From Winogradskyella helgolandensis (GTDB lineage Bacteria; Bacteroidota; Bacteroidia; Flavobacteriales; Flavobacteriaceae), in the NCBI RefSeq assembly GCF_013404085.1, contig NZ_JABFHO010000001.1:2491001-2555000 (forward strand): 64,000 bases of DNA. The letters are read 5' to 3'. How positions within the stretch are numbered: the first letter of the stretch is position 1; each line of letters starts with the position of its first letter. This document shows, in pieces, positions 19,243 through 28,815 of the stretch. The position numbers and the translations under genes are program-made. Below the pieces are notes generated by a model, which saw only the letters and a program-made list of their open reading frames with translations, ran no database searches and was not told the origin of the DNA.

Positions 19243-20034
19243 TTAGGCTTCTTCAGGAGTCGTAAAAGCTTTTGCTGGATTCATAAAATACATAAAGATT
19301 AACATTATAACAAAATACAGTACTGAAAATCCTATATATGTAGGTATCCCTCCTAATTTAGGGGAGACAGGTATTGTTAATAAACTCATGTTTAACATAT
19401 ATTGCAGTATCCATACACAGATGCCACTTTTCGTTTTTCCATAAACAACGGCACACATACCAGCAGCTCCGAGCATATTTATTAATAAAGCCCATATAGG
19501 AAGATCATTAATAACACTTACGTTTAGAATCACTAACGGTGCCCACCATAAAGTCCAGAAAAGACCAACGACTTGACTAGCAAAAAAAGGAGTCATTTTT
19601 TTTGATAATTCTCGAACAGAATAACTGACCCATACTACTTCACCTACAAAAGCCCACATTAATATTACGATACTAACTCTAAGCGATTGGAAATGAAAAT
19701 CTATATCAAAAAGCGAAAATTCAGTACTATTATATATCGATTTCAAGAATAATGTAAGTAGACCTACTAATACCGCAAATGATAAACTAAATAAATACCA
19801 TTTTGGATGAACCTTCCATTTTAGCATAGGTTTAAAAATGGTTTTTAATCCCGCATTACCTTTAGTGAATTTTACAATTAAAACTAACAATAATAATAAG
19901 GCGTAGAAACGACCATGAGTATATAAGGGGCCAGGAATTAAACCTTTGATACTTGCAAGAACTATAACAGCACTAGATATGGGAGCCAGAATTAGAAATA
20001 TCCAAATCTCATATTTTTTGATAAAATCTTTCAT
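19243..20034 (-). CDS. CPBP/Abi-family membrane protein lacking catalytic residues
   Basis: This 263-residue protein with about seven to eight membrane helices is laid out like the CPBP (CAAX protease and bacteriocin-processing) family. The family's three motifs are EExxxR, FxxxH and HxxxN. The corresponding places here read EVVWVS (Glu132, Val133, Ser137), WTLWW (Trp164 in place of His) and QYMLN (Gln211 in place of His, Asn215 kept). It is therefore unlikely to be a working protease. It may be a pseudoenzyme with a binding or immunity-like role. The family call rests on the surrounding pattern (WWAP like WHLP, a VYGKTKS segment) and is not certain. It is a single gene, opposite in direction to the V-ATPase operon. 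Confidence 0.6.
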   Translation of the reverse strand: MKDFIKKYEIWIFLILAPISSAVIVLASIKGLIPGPLYTHGRFYALLLLLVLIVKFTKGNAGLKTIFKPMLKWKVHPKWYLFSLSFAVLVGLLTLFLKSIYNSTEFSLFDIDFHFQSLRVSIVILMWAFVGEVVWVSYSVRELSKKMTPFFASQVVGLFWTLWWAPLVILNVSVINDLPIWALLINMLGAAGMCAVVYGKTKSGICVWILQYMLNMSLLTIPVSPKLGGIPTYIGFSVLYFVIMLIFMYFMNPAKAFTTPEEA

Positions 20035-20705
20035 GGGTTTTTTAGGATAAAATTAGACTTGTTTAGATTTTTAATTCGCTATTTATAGTTACGTAAAAAT
20101 CTATGCTGTAGTTTCTTAATTAAAATTCATGTTTAAATTTTAAAAGTGTAATTCTACGAATTTAAATGCGAATATAAAAAAAATGTTGGCTTTTGTTAGA
20201 AAGAGTTAAGGTCGTTATAGAAAATAACACTAATAATCCTTTGTTGGAGTTTAGTAAGTGAAATAAAATTGTAATTAGCTTATTTGCAAAACGTTATTCG
20301 TGTTTTCTTTAGTTGTATAGAACTCGTGTTTTCATTTTGAATGGCATGTATTTACATTTTAATCCTAAGCTCTAACTGAAAAAAATGGTCTATTTATATA
20401 AATAATTAGGGTTGAAAATAATTCGGAATAATTATTTAGAGTTAATCAAAAAAAACTAATTAAAGCTTAAAAATGGTATTTAAACGAAATTAATAATGAA
20501 AATAACGAGAAGTTATAATCATTTATAGTTTTCTGTAGTAGGTTTAAGGAAAATATAAAGTTCCCTCACTTTTAAACCTTATCTGGATAATTAGATATTA
20601 CTAGCTTTTGTAAAATGAAAAGAAGAATGAAAATAAATGGTTATTAAATAATTACGATTAATTTCACGTTCTCAAAATTTACAATAAGTCTTATATAAAA
20701 ATATT
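20035..20705. other. 671-bp gene-free AT-rich region before the biosynthetic cluster
   Basis: I see no credible ORF or RNA gene. A 10-bp direct repeat TCGTGTTTTC occurs at 20298-20307 and 20324-20333 (26-bp period). An 8-bp palindrome TTACGTAA lies near the CPBP gene. The region holds the divergent promoters for the CPBP-like gene and the methyltransferase, but no unambiguous -33/-7 pair was found. Such a long gap is unusual against the compact operons to the left. Confidence 0.4.
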
Positions 20706-21581
20706 ATGAAGAATAATTTTAAAAAAAGGATTTATCAATATTTAGTATTGCGAGGTGCTCCGTTTCTAACAGCAACAGTTGGTAATTTATTAGTCTATTT
20801 AAGGCCCGAAAAAGCTCAGCAATTAAGAGAGAATGGATTAACGTTAGTTCTTAATAACAACTTAACTCATGTAGAGCGCTTAATGCGAAACGCTATCTTA
20901 AACAAGATTGAGAAAAAATCTGATTATAACACCTTAGAATCACTTCATAAAAGTTATTGGGTAAATCAAGGAGATGATTTTTGTTCCGATACTGAGGCTC
21001 GATTTGAATCTGAATTTCTACCTAATTGGGCATTTGTATTTGATATTCTTAAAGAAGAGTTGAAAAATGAAACCAATATATTTAAATCATTAGTGGAAAT
21101 AGGTACAGGCAATGGGAGTGTATTAAATTATCTCAGTACAGAATTTCCTAAAATTGAAAAGTTTGTCGGAATAGATTTAAGCCCAGATCAAACTAAAATA
21201 AATAACGAGAAGTACAACGGTAATTCAAGGTTAGAGTTTGTAGCTGCTGATGGTTTAGATTGGATTAGGGAAAATGGCTCTAGTCATACTATATTCGTCA
21301 CTTCAGGTGGGGTTCTGGAATATTTTACTCAGCCTCGTTTACAAGAGTTTTTCAAAGAAGTTAATAGCTTAGGTAAAATAATTTTTATTGCTATCGAGCC
21401 TAAGGGAGTAACTCATAATTTTGAAAAAAATCCTAATTCTGAGCTTTATGGACATGAGCGTTCTTTTTCACATAATTACCCTAAATTATTTAAAGAAGCA
21501 GGTTTTAATGTATGGCATAATTCTCAAAAACCTTGGCCAGAAATTTCTCAGAATATAACATTTATTGGAGCCACTAATTAA
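20706..21581 (+). CDS. Class I SAM-dependent methyltransferase beside the NRPS cluster
   Basis: This 291-residue cytoplasmic enzyme has the Rossmann-type SAM-binding core. Motif I is LVEIGTGNGSVLNYL (about 130-144), the acidic residue after strand 2 is VGIDLSPDQ, and the motif around strand 3 is FVAADGLDW. Strand 4 is TIFVTSGGVLEYF and ends in the family pattern of the acceptor loop. The first 100 residues form a helical extension (YLVLRGAPFLTATVGNLLVY) that may contact membrane or substrate. It is the first gene of the + strand cluster, 490 bp before the NRPS/PKS start, so it may modify the product. The substrate is unknown. Confidence 0.75.
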   Translation: MKNNFKKRIYQYLVLRGAPFLTATVGNLLVYLRPEKAQQLRENGLTLVLNNNLTHVERLMRNAILNKIEKKSDYNTLESLHKSYWVNQGDDFCSDTEARFESEFLPNWAFVFDILKEELKNETNIFKSLVEIGTGNGSVLNYLSTEFPKIEKFVGIDLSPDQTKINNEKYNGNSRLEFVAADGLDWIRENGSSHTIFVTSGGVLEYFTQPRLQEFFKEVNSLGKIIFIAIEPKGVTHNFEKNPNSELYGHERSFSHNYPKLFKEAGFNVWHNSQKPWPEISQNITFIGATN

Positions 21582-22070
21582 TACATAATTAAAAATTAAA
21601 TAATTCGAATTAGTTAGTTTAAGATATATAATTTTATCTTATGTTTAAACTTTAGTTAAACAATAGAATTCAATAATATTTTTTTGTGTTAATTATATGA
21701 TAATCAAAGTAAAAAGGTTTAGAACGGTTAAAAAAACAATTTATCCCTATTTTTTAATCAAAATTTAAATTTTTTTCTAAATTGCATTAAATTTTTCCCT
21801 CGAAATTTAATATAACTATCTATAACTTAGAACTTATTAAGGTTTTAAGTTTGTGATATTGATTTTAATTTTAAAAAGTTAATAAGAATTGCTCAAGGGG
21901 TAATAATTTAATAAAGTGAAGTGAATTTCCTAAAAGATTAAAGGTTGTTCTAATTTATTATAAAATTTATAAAGTCTACCCCAAAGCATAAGATTTAAAC
22001 CTTCTCTAAATTGAAATTGACCTTAGTCGATTTAATATCAAGATGGTTTAATAAAGTAAAAGTTTATGTT
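21582..22070. other. Long AT-rich leader before the NRPS/PKS gene
   Basis: About 490 bp (430 bp if the TTG at 22011 is the true start) with no ORF I would call. It is strongly A/T biased with runs of A and T. No convincing -33/-7 pair or terminator hairpin was found. It probably carries the promoter of the large synthetase gene. Confidence 0.35.
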
Positions 22071-25000
22071 ATGACTAATAAATCTTTTTATAATAAATTA
22101 AATGAGACTAACTCGGAATATCCGCAGTTACCGTTGCATCAGATTATAGCCAGACAAGCAAAAGTTACTCCAGATAATATAGCTTTAAAGTTCGAAAATT
22201 CAGAAATCACCTATAAAGATCTAGAACAAAAAGCTAATAGTTTAGCACATTGTTTAATAGAACAAGGAGTAAAACCAAATACTTTTGTCGGTTTAGCACT
22301 ACCACGCTCAATAGAATTAGTTGTTAGTTTATTGGCAATCATGAAAAGTGGAGCTGCTTATTTGCCTTTAGATCCTGGTTTTCCTCGTCAACGAATAGAT
22401 GTTATGTTAGAGGATTCTGAAGCAGAGATCTTAATTTCTTCCAAAGCATTTTCAATAGCATCTGAATCAGTATCAAAGGAAATCTTTATTGAAGATTTGT
22501 TTTCCAATATTTCAAAACACGATTCAAATCCACCAACAATTAATGTAAATATAGAAGATAGAGCATATTTGCTTTATACGTCAGGCTCTACAGGAAAGCC
22601 TAAAGGTGTTCAAGTAACTCATAAGAATCTTGTGAACTTCCTGTTTAGTATGCTGCTAAAACCAGGTATAAATGAAACGGATAAGCTATTAACAATAACC
22701 ACTATTTCATTTGATATTGTAGGGTTAGAATTGTATTTGCCATTAATAAAAGGGGCTACTTTAGTTATTGCAACCGAGGAAATTGCGAAAGATAGTAGGT
22801 TATTGTTAAAGGTGTTAAAAGAAGAAAATATTACAATCTTACAAGCAACACCTACATCTTGGCAGCTATTATTAGATGCCAATTGGGAGGAAGCATTACC
22901 TATTAAAGGGCTTTGTGGAGGTGAACCTATAACGCTTTCTTTAGCACATAAAGTATTAGATAAAGTTAATGAGCTTTGGAACATGTATGGTCCTACAGAA
23001 ACCACAATATGGTCTACTATAAAAGAGATTAAAAAATCCGACACGCATATCACTATTGGTTATCCTATAGCAAATACGCAAGTATATATTCTTAATGAAA
23101 ACAAGGAATTAGTTCCTCCTGGAGACATTGGGGAAATTTGCATTGCTGGTGATGGCGTATCAAAAGGCTATTGGAAACGTTTAGATCTAACATCTGAAAA
23201 CTTCATAACCAATCCATTTGATGAAAATAACAGTTCAAAATTATATAAAACAGGAGATTTAGGAAGGCTTTTGGAAACTGGTGATATCGAATGTTTAGGT
23301 CGTAGTGATCATCAAGTGAAGATTAGGGGACACCGAATAGAATTGGGTGATATTGAAACAGCACTTAGTAATTTACCATTTATAAAACGTGCAATTGTTA
23401 TCGCCAGTGATGCCTTAAGCAATGAATTACGATTGATAGCCTATCTTCAAGTTATAGATGCTAACGTTGATGTTAATAGTTGTCGTGAGTACCTTAAAGA
23501 TGTGCTGCCCGAATATATGATACCATCAATTTTTATGCAGGTTGAGAATTTTCCAATGACGCCGAATGGTAAAGTTGATAAAAAAAATCTTCCGCTCCCA
23601 GAGTATCAAAGACCACACAATGCACCTCCTTTAAAGAAACCGCGTACCAAGATAGAAAGTGATATTGCAAAAATTTGGAGCGCTGAGTTAAAAATTCCTG
23701 TAGTAGGAATTGATGATAATTTCTTTGAAATGGGAGGCACCTCTATTTTATCTCAGAAAGTAGCTTCATTACTGACAACACTATTAAAAATAGAGATTCC
23801 AGTTATAAAAATTTATCAATTTCCAACGATTTCAGGGTTATCGGATTATTTAAATATTGATAAAAATAAATTAGCTAAAACGGCTAAAAAGCATAAAGTA
23901 AAAAAATCTACAGGTGGAGATATTGCCGTAATTGGCATGGCAGGTCGATTTCCTGGAGCATCATCAATTAAAGAATTATGGGATGTTCTAAAAAATGGAA
24001 AGGAAACAATTTCATTTTTTACACCAGAAGAATTAGATAAATCAATCCCAGAAAAATTACGTAAAGATCCATTATATGTTGGTGCTAGAGGTGTTGTACC
24101 TTCAGCTAAAGAATTTGATTCACGTTTCTTCGGTATCAATCCAAAACTAGCGGAGGCGATGGATCCTCAACAACGTCTGTTTTTAGAAATTGCTTGGGAA
24201 GTGCTAGAACAATCTGGTCACCTTCCTAAACATTATGACGGAAACGTTGGTGTTTATGCAGGTACAGGTACTAATACGTATTATGTAAATAATGTACTAC
24301 CAAATACAGATTTAGTCAACGCTATAGGTGCTTTTCAAGCGACTACCGTAAATGATAAAGATTACATTGCAACTCGTACTGCATATCACTTAAATCTAAA
24401 AGGTCCAGCAGTTAGTGTACATTCAGCATGTTCAACGTCATTATTAGCAATAGCAGAAGCGGTAGAAGCCATACGCTCAGGACAATGTGATGTTGCATTA
24501 GCAGGAGCTTCTAGTGTCACGTCTCCTATAAATAGTGGGCATTTGTATCAAGAAGGTTCTATGTTAAGTTCTAATGGTCACTGTCGCTCTTTTGATGCAG
24601 AAGGAAAAGGTACTGTGTTTAGTGATGGAGCCGCAGTAGTTTTATTGAAAGGGTTAGAAGATGCTATTAACGATGGTGATATTATACACGGTGTCATTAA
24701 AGGTATTGGAATTAATAATGACGGTGGAAACAAAGGCAGTTTTACAGCACCTAGTATAGAAGGTGAATCAGGAGCAATTATGAGTGCTATGCATGACGCT
24801 AAAATTTCTCCATCCGATATCAGTTATATTGAAGCCCATGGAACAGCAACTCCGTTAGGTGACCCAATAGAATTTGAAGGCTTACGTTTAGCTTTTGGTC
24901 CACAAGAAAAGAACAGTTATTGTGCCGTTGGTTCAATTAAAAGCAACATGGGACATTTGACCTCAGCTGCAGGTGTTGCCGGAGTTATTAAAACCATTCT

Positions 25001-28000
25001 AGCATTAAAACATAAGCAAATCCCACCTTCTTTAGGGTATAAAAATGCAAATCCCGCCATTGATTTTGAAAACAGTCCCTTCTTTGTAAATAACGAATTA
25101 CGTGATTGGAATTCTGAAGGAAAGAGAGTTGCTGGTATTAGCTCTTTTGGCGTAGGTGGTACAAATGTGCATGTCGTAGTTGAAGAGTATATCAAAAAGG
25201 AACCTGTTTCAGATATAAGTAAACCATTACAACTTTTAACATGGTCAGCTAAAACGGAGACCAGTCTTAATGGCTATAAAACAGCATTAGGTAATTTCAT
25301 AAAATCTAAACCAGAAATAAATATAGCTGATATTGCAGCTTCTCTTAGCGGAACAAGAGATACGTTTAATAAACGAAGTTTTGCTTTAGTATCTAGTTCA
25401 GAGCATGCATATACAGAATTATTATCAGAAGATGCTGTATCAATTAAGTCGGCTGACTTAAGGTCAGTGCCAAGTCATTTGGCATTTCTATTTCCAGGAC
25501 AAGGGGCTCAATATTTACAGATGGGAAAAGCACTATATGAGCATGAAATGGTGTTTAAAGAAGCTGTAGATAAGTGTTCTGAAATAGTATCGGAAGCCTT
25601 AAATTTTGATATAAGACAAATTATTTATCCTGAAAGTAATTCACCTGAAGCAGAAGTTACTATTAAGGATACTCAATATACCCAACCAGCATTATTTGTT
25701 GTGGAATATGCGTTGTCTCAATTGTGGATGAGTTGGGGAATTCAGCCAACACTTCTTTGTGGTCACAGTATAGGTGAATTTGTTGCAGCTCATTTAGCGG
25801 GAATATTCAGTTTAAAAGATGCATTATTATTGGTTGCCAAACGTGGTAAGTTGGTTAGTAATCTTCCAGCAGGAAGTATGCTATCAGTGAGAACGACGTA
25901 TGAAAGTCTTTCTGAAATATTACCTAAAGATCTGTGTGTTGCAGCCGTAAACTCAGATCAATTATGTGTTGTATCTGGTGAAGATAAACCTATTGAAGCA
26001 TTTGCTAAATTATTAGAAGAAAAGAAAATTCCAAACAGATTACTTTTAACAAGTCATGCTTTTCATTCTACAATGATGGATCCTGTATTGGAAGAATTTA
26101 AATCAGAAGTAGAAAAAGTAACAATAAACATTCCTCGTCTTCCAATAGTCTCTACAGTAACAGGGACTTGGCTAAGCGATTCAGAAGCTACAGATCCTAA
26201 TTATTGGACAGATCATTTAAGAGCAACTGTTCGTTTTTCAGAGGCCATGGAAACAGCGCTAGAATTAGAAGATATAATCTTATTAGAAGTTGGTCCTGGT
26301 CGTGCATTAACCACGTTATCACAGCAAAAAAAGAGACCTAAATCGGCAAGCTCTATAGCTACTTTAGTAATGCCTAAGGAAAATGAAAACTCCTATCATA
26401 CTGTATTATCTGCTTTAGGGCAGCTTTGGTTAAAAGGTATAGAACCTAATTGGCCAGCTTATTATGAAGGGCAATCAAGACAGAAAGTTTGGTTGCCAGC
26501 TTATGTTTTTGATAGAAAGCTGTGTTGGGTAGATCCACCTATTATCGATAATAAAACCAATAATTATAACCAATCAATCGAATCAAATATTAATCAACCT
26601 AAAAGTACTCAAATGGACACTGTTTTAGAACCTCAACGAAAAAATACGATTCTAGAAAAAATTTCAGAAATTATAATTAATACTTCAGGAATGGAGTTAG
26701 AGCCTTCTGAGTATAATTCTAGCTTTCTTGAGCTTGGTCTTGATTCTCTTATATTAACACAAATGGCTATCACATGTAAAAATGAGTTTAATACAGCTAT
26801 TACGTTTCGCCAATTAAATGATGAGTTAGGAACACCTAATCTTTTAGCAAATTTTTTAGATAACAATTTACCTCCAGAGCGTTTTGCAGCGGCTATAAGT
26901 ACTACTGTTGTTTCTGCACCAATCCAAAATACTATGGCTACAGCACCTTCAGCTCCAGTACCAGTATCAACGCCAGTGCAACAATCCAATCAAGTTAATT
27001 ATCCTATCAATAGTTCTGCAGTAGATCTTATCGCACAGCAGTTGCAATTATTAGGGAAACAGCTAGCATTGTTACAAGGTAATAACACAGCTCCAGCGGC
27101 TGCTTCAGAGGCAATTCCAGCTCCTGTGCAAGTACCTGTACAAAAGGAAGCAAAACCAATTATGAGTACGGCTCCAACAACCCTTTCTGAAGATGAGATT
27201 AAAGAACATAAAAAACCATTTGGTGCCTCACCAAAAATTGATAAGCAAAAGATTGAGATTAATACAAAGCAACAGCAATTCTTAGACGATTTAACGGTTG
27301 CTTATAACAAAAAAACAGAAGCTAGTAAATTTTACAGCGAGAAACATCGTCCGCATATGTCAGATCCTAGAGTCGTATCTGGCTTTAAACCTTTAACCAA
27401 AGAATTGGTATACCCAATAGTTATAGAAAAATCTTCAGGAAACAAGCTTTGGGATATTGATGGTAACCAATACATAGATGCGTTAAGTGGATTTGGATCT
27501 TGTTTATTAGGATATCAACCAGAATTTATAAAAGAAGCATTACATGATCAAATTGAATTAGGTTTTGAAGTTGGTCCACAGCATCCATTAGCAGGTGAGG
27601 TATGTGAAATGCTTTGCGAAATGACAGGTCATGATCGTGCAGCACTTTGCAATACAGGTTCAGAAGCGGTATTAGGAGCGATGCGAATTGCAAGAACCGT
27701 AACAGGTAAATCTTTGATTGTGGCATTCTCACGATCATATCATGGTATTACGGACGAGGTACTTGTAAGAGGTTCACGCATGAAAAAGACCTTTCCTGCA
27801 GCACCTGGTATTATGCCAGAAGCGGTTCAAAACATGCTAATTTTAGATTACGGAACAGAAGAGAGTTTACAAATAATTAGAGATAGAATAGATGAATTAG
27901 CTGCAGTACTTGTTGAACCAATACAAAGTAGAAGACCAGAATTTCAACCTGTAGAGTTCTTAAAAGAGGTCAGTAACATTACTAAAACATCAAATGCAGC

Positions 28001-28760
28001 ACTTATTTTTGATGAGATTATTACCGGATTCCGTATGCACCCTCAGGGTATTCAAGGGTTGTTTGGAATTAAGGCGGATCTTGCTACGTATGGAAAAGTG
28101 ATAGGTGGAGGTGTTTCAATTGGAGCTATTTTGGGTAGTGATAAATACATGGATGCGCTAGATGGTGGTGCTTGGCAATTTGGAGATGATTCATTTCCAG
28201 AAGTTGGTGTTACTTATTTTGCCGGAACATTTGTACGTCATCCTTTAGCTTTGGCGTCTACAAAAGCCTCTTTAATACACTTAAAGGAAAATGGACCAGA
28301 ACTTCAGGACGACTTGGCAGATAAGGCAGAGCGTTTAGCTACTGAATTAAATACGTATTTCAAAAATCATAATTTACCTATCGTCATAAATTATTTCAGA
28401 TCCTTATGGAGGATTGCATTTTTAGAAGAAATTCCATATGCTGAACTTGTTTTTGTGATTTTAAGATCTAAAGGGATTCATATCATGGAAGGTTTCCCTT
28501 GCTATATGACTACAGCTTATACTGAAGGTGATGTAGATCAAATTATAAATAGTATAAAAGAAAGTATCGAAGAACTGATTAAAGTTGGAATTTTGGTAAG
28601 TGATATTAATACCAATGTTAATAGAAGTCAAACCAAATCATCCGCATTAAATCAACCTCCAGTACCAGGTGCAAAATTAGGCATGGATGAATCAGGAAAC
28701 CCAGCTTGGTTTATTGTAGATGAAAAGAATGGAAATGCTTATAAAAAGATTGAGATTTAG
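22071..28760 (+). CDS. Hybrid NRPS/PKS: A-PCP-KS-AT-ACP-aminotransferase
   Basis: This 2229-residue loading and first-extension protein has, in order: adenylation (about 15-520; LLYTSGSTGKPKG, NMYGPTETTIWST, GHRIELGDIE), PCP (Ser558 in GGTS), ketosynthase (about 616-1040; Cys787 in HSACSTS, EAHGTATPLGDP), acyltransferase (about 1137-1435; Ser1233 in GHSIGE, malonyl-type HAFH 1329-1332), ACP (Ser1559 in GLDSL), a Pro/Ala linker, and a PLP class-III aminotransferase (about 1770-2175; Lys2009 in YGKVIGGG). The A-domain pocket reads D-I-L-Q-C-G-M-I-W-K, close to the glycine code DILQLGLIWK. There is no KR, so the beta-keto group should be aminated, as by mycosubtilin or McyE-type modules. The tail (PPVPGAKLGMDESGNPAW) is typical of a link to a following C domain. 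I chose the ATG at 22071; an in-frame TTG at 22011 would add 20 residues. Confidence 0.92.
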   Translation: MTNKSFYNKLNETNSEYPQLPLHQIIARQAKVTPDNIALKFENSEITYKDLEQKANSLAHCLIEQGVKPNTFVGLALPRSIELVVSLLAIMKSGAAYLPLDPGFPRQRIDVMLEDSEAEILISSKAFSIASESVSKEIFIEDLFSNISKHDSNPPTINVNIEDRAYLLYTSGSTGKPKGVQVTHKNLVNFLFSMLLKPGINETDKLLTITTISFDIVGLELYLPLIKGATLVIATEEIAKDSRLLLKVLKEENITILQATPTSWQLLLDANWEEALPIKGLCGGEPITLSLAHKVLDKVNELWNMYGPTETTIWSTIKEIKKSDTHITIGYPIANTQVYILNENKELVPPGDIGEICIAGDGVSKGYWKRLDLTSENFITNPFDENNSSKLYKTGDLGRLLETGDIECLGRSDHQVKIRGHRIELGDIETALSNLPFIKRAIVIASDALSNELRLIAYLQVIDANVDVNSCREYLKDVLPEYMIPSIFMQVENFPMTPNGKVDKKNLPLPEYQRPHNAPPLKKPRTKIESDIAKIWSAELKIPVVGIDDNFFEMGGTSILSQKVASLLTTLLKIEIPVIKIYQFPTISGLSDYLNIDKNKLAKTAKKHKVKKSTGGDIAVIGMAGRFPGASSIKELWDVLKNGKETISFFTPEELDKSIPEKLRKDPLYVGARGVVPSAKEFDSRFFGINPKLAEAMDPQQRLFLEIAWEVLEQSGHLPKHYDGNVGVYAGTGTNTYYVNNVLPNTDLVNAIGAFQATTVNDKDYIATRTAYHLNLKGPAVSVHSACSTSLLAIAEAVEAIRSGQCDVALAGASSVTSPINSGHLYQEGSMLSSNGHCRSFDAEGKGTVFSDGAAVVLLKGLEDAINDGDIIHGVIKGIGINNDGGNKGSFTAPSIEGESGAIMSAMHDAKISPSDISYIEAHGTATPLGDPIEFEGLRLAFGPQEKNSYCAVGSIKSNMGHLTSAAGVAGVIKTILALKHKQIPPSLGYKNANPAIDFENSPFFVNNELRDWNSEGKRVAGISSFGVGGTNVHVVVEEYIKKEPVSDISKPLQLLTWSAKTETSLNGYKTALGNFIKSKPEINIADIAASLSGTRDTFNKRSFALVSSSEHAYTELLSEDAVSIKSADLRSVPSHLAFLFPGQGAQYLQMGKALYEHEMVFKEAVDKCSEIVSEALNFDIRQIIYPESNSPEAEVTIKDTQYTQPALFVVEYALSQLWMSWGIQPTLLCGHSIGEFVAAHLAGIFSLKDALLLVAKRGKLVSNLPAGSMLSVRTTYESLSEILPKDLCVAAVNSDQLCVVSGEDKPIEAFAKLLEEKKIPNRLLLTSHAFHSTMMDPVLEEFKSEVEKVTINIPRLPIVSTVTGTWLSDSEATDPNYWTDHLRATVRFSEAMETALELEDIILLEVGPGRALTTLSQQKKRPKSASSIATLVMPKENENSYHTVLSALGQLWLKGIEPNWPAYYEGQSRQKVWLPAYVFDRKLCWVDPPIIDNKTNNYNQSIESNINQPKSTQMDTVLEPQRKNTILEKISEIIINTSGMELEPSEYNSSFLELGLDSLILTQMAITCKNEFNTAITFRQLNDELGTPNLLANFLDNNLPPERFAAAISTTVVSAPIQNTMATAPSAPVPVSTPVQQSNQVNYPINSSAVDLIAQQLQLLGKQLALLQGNNTAPAAASEAIPAPVQVPVQKEAKPIMSTAPTTLSEDEIKEHKKPFGASPKIDKQKIEINTKQQQFLDDLTVAYNKKTEASKFYSEKHRPHMSDPRVVSGFKPLTKELVYPIVIEKSSGNKLWDIDGNQYIDALSGFGSCLLGYQPEFIKEALHDQIELGFEVGPQHPLAGEVCEMLCEMTGHDRAALCNTGSEAVLGAMRIARTVTGKSLIVAFSRSYHGITDEVLVRGSRMKKTFPAAPGIMPEAVQNMLILDYGTEESLQIIRDRIDELAAVLVEPIQSRRPEFQPVEFLKEVSNITKTSNAALIFDEIITGFRMHPQGIQGLFGIKADLATYGKVIGGGVSIGAILGSDKYMDALDGGAWQFGDDSFPEVGVTYFAGTFVRHPLALASTKASLIHLKENGPELQDDLADKAERLATELNTYFKNHNLPIVINYFRSLWRIAFLEEIPYAELVFVILRSKGIHIMEGFPCYMTTAYTEGDVDQIINSIKESIEELIKVGILVSDINTNVNRSQTKSSALNQPPVPGAKLGMDESGNPAWFIVDEKNGNAYKKIEI

Positions 28761-28815
28761 AAGCTGTTTTTTTAATTAATATATGATTTAAATTATCCTA
28801 AATAGTTTAAAACCA

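Noticed and set aside
20085..20100. GTTACGTAA-like sequence before the CPBP gene as a fifth operator copy
   Set aside because: The two arms overlap with no 4-base spacer, and no -7 box lies at the expected distance, so it does not fit the GTAAC-N4-GTTAC pattern.
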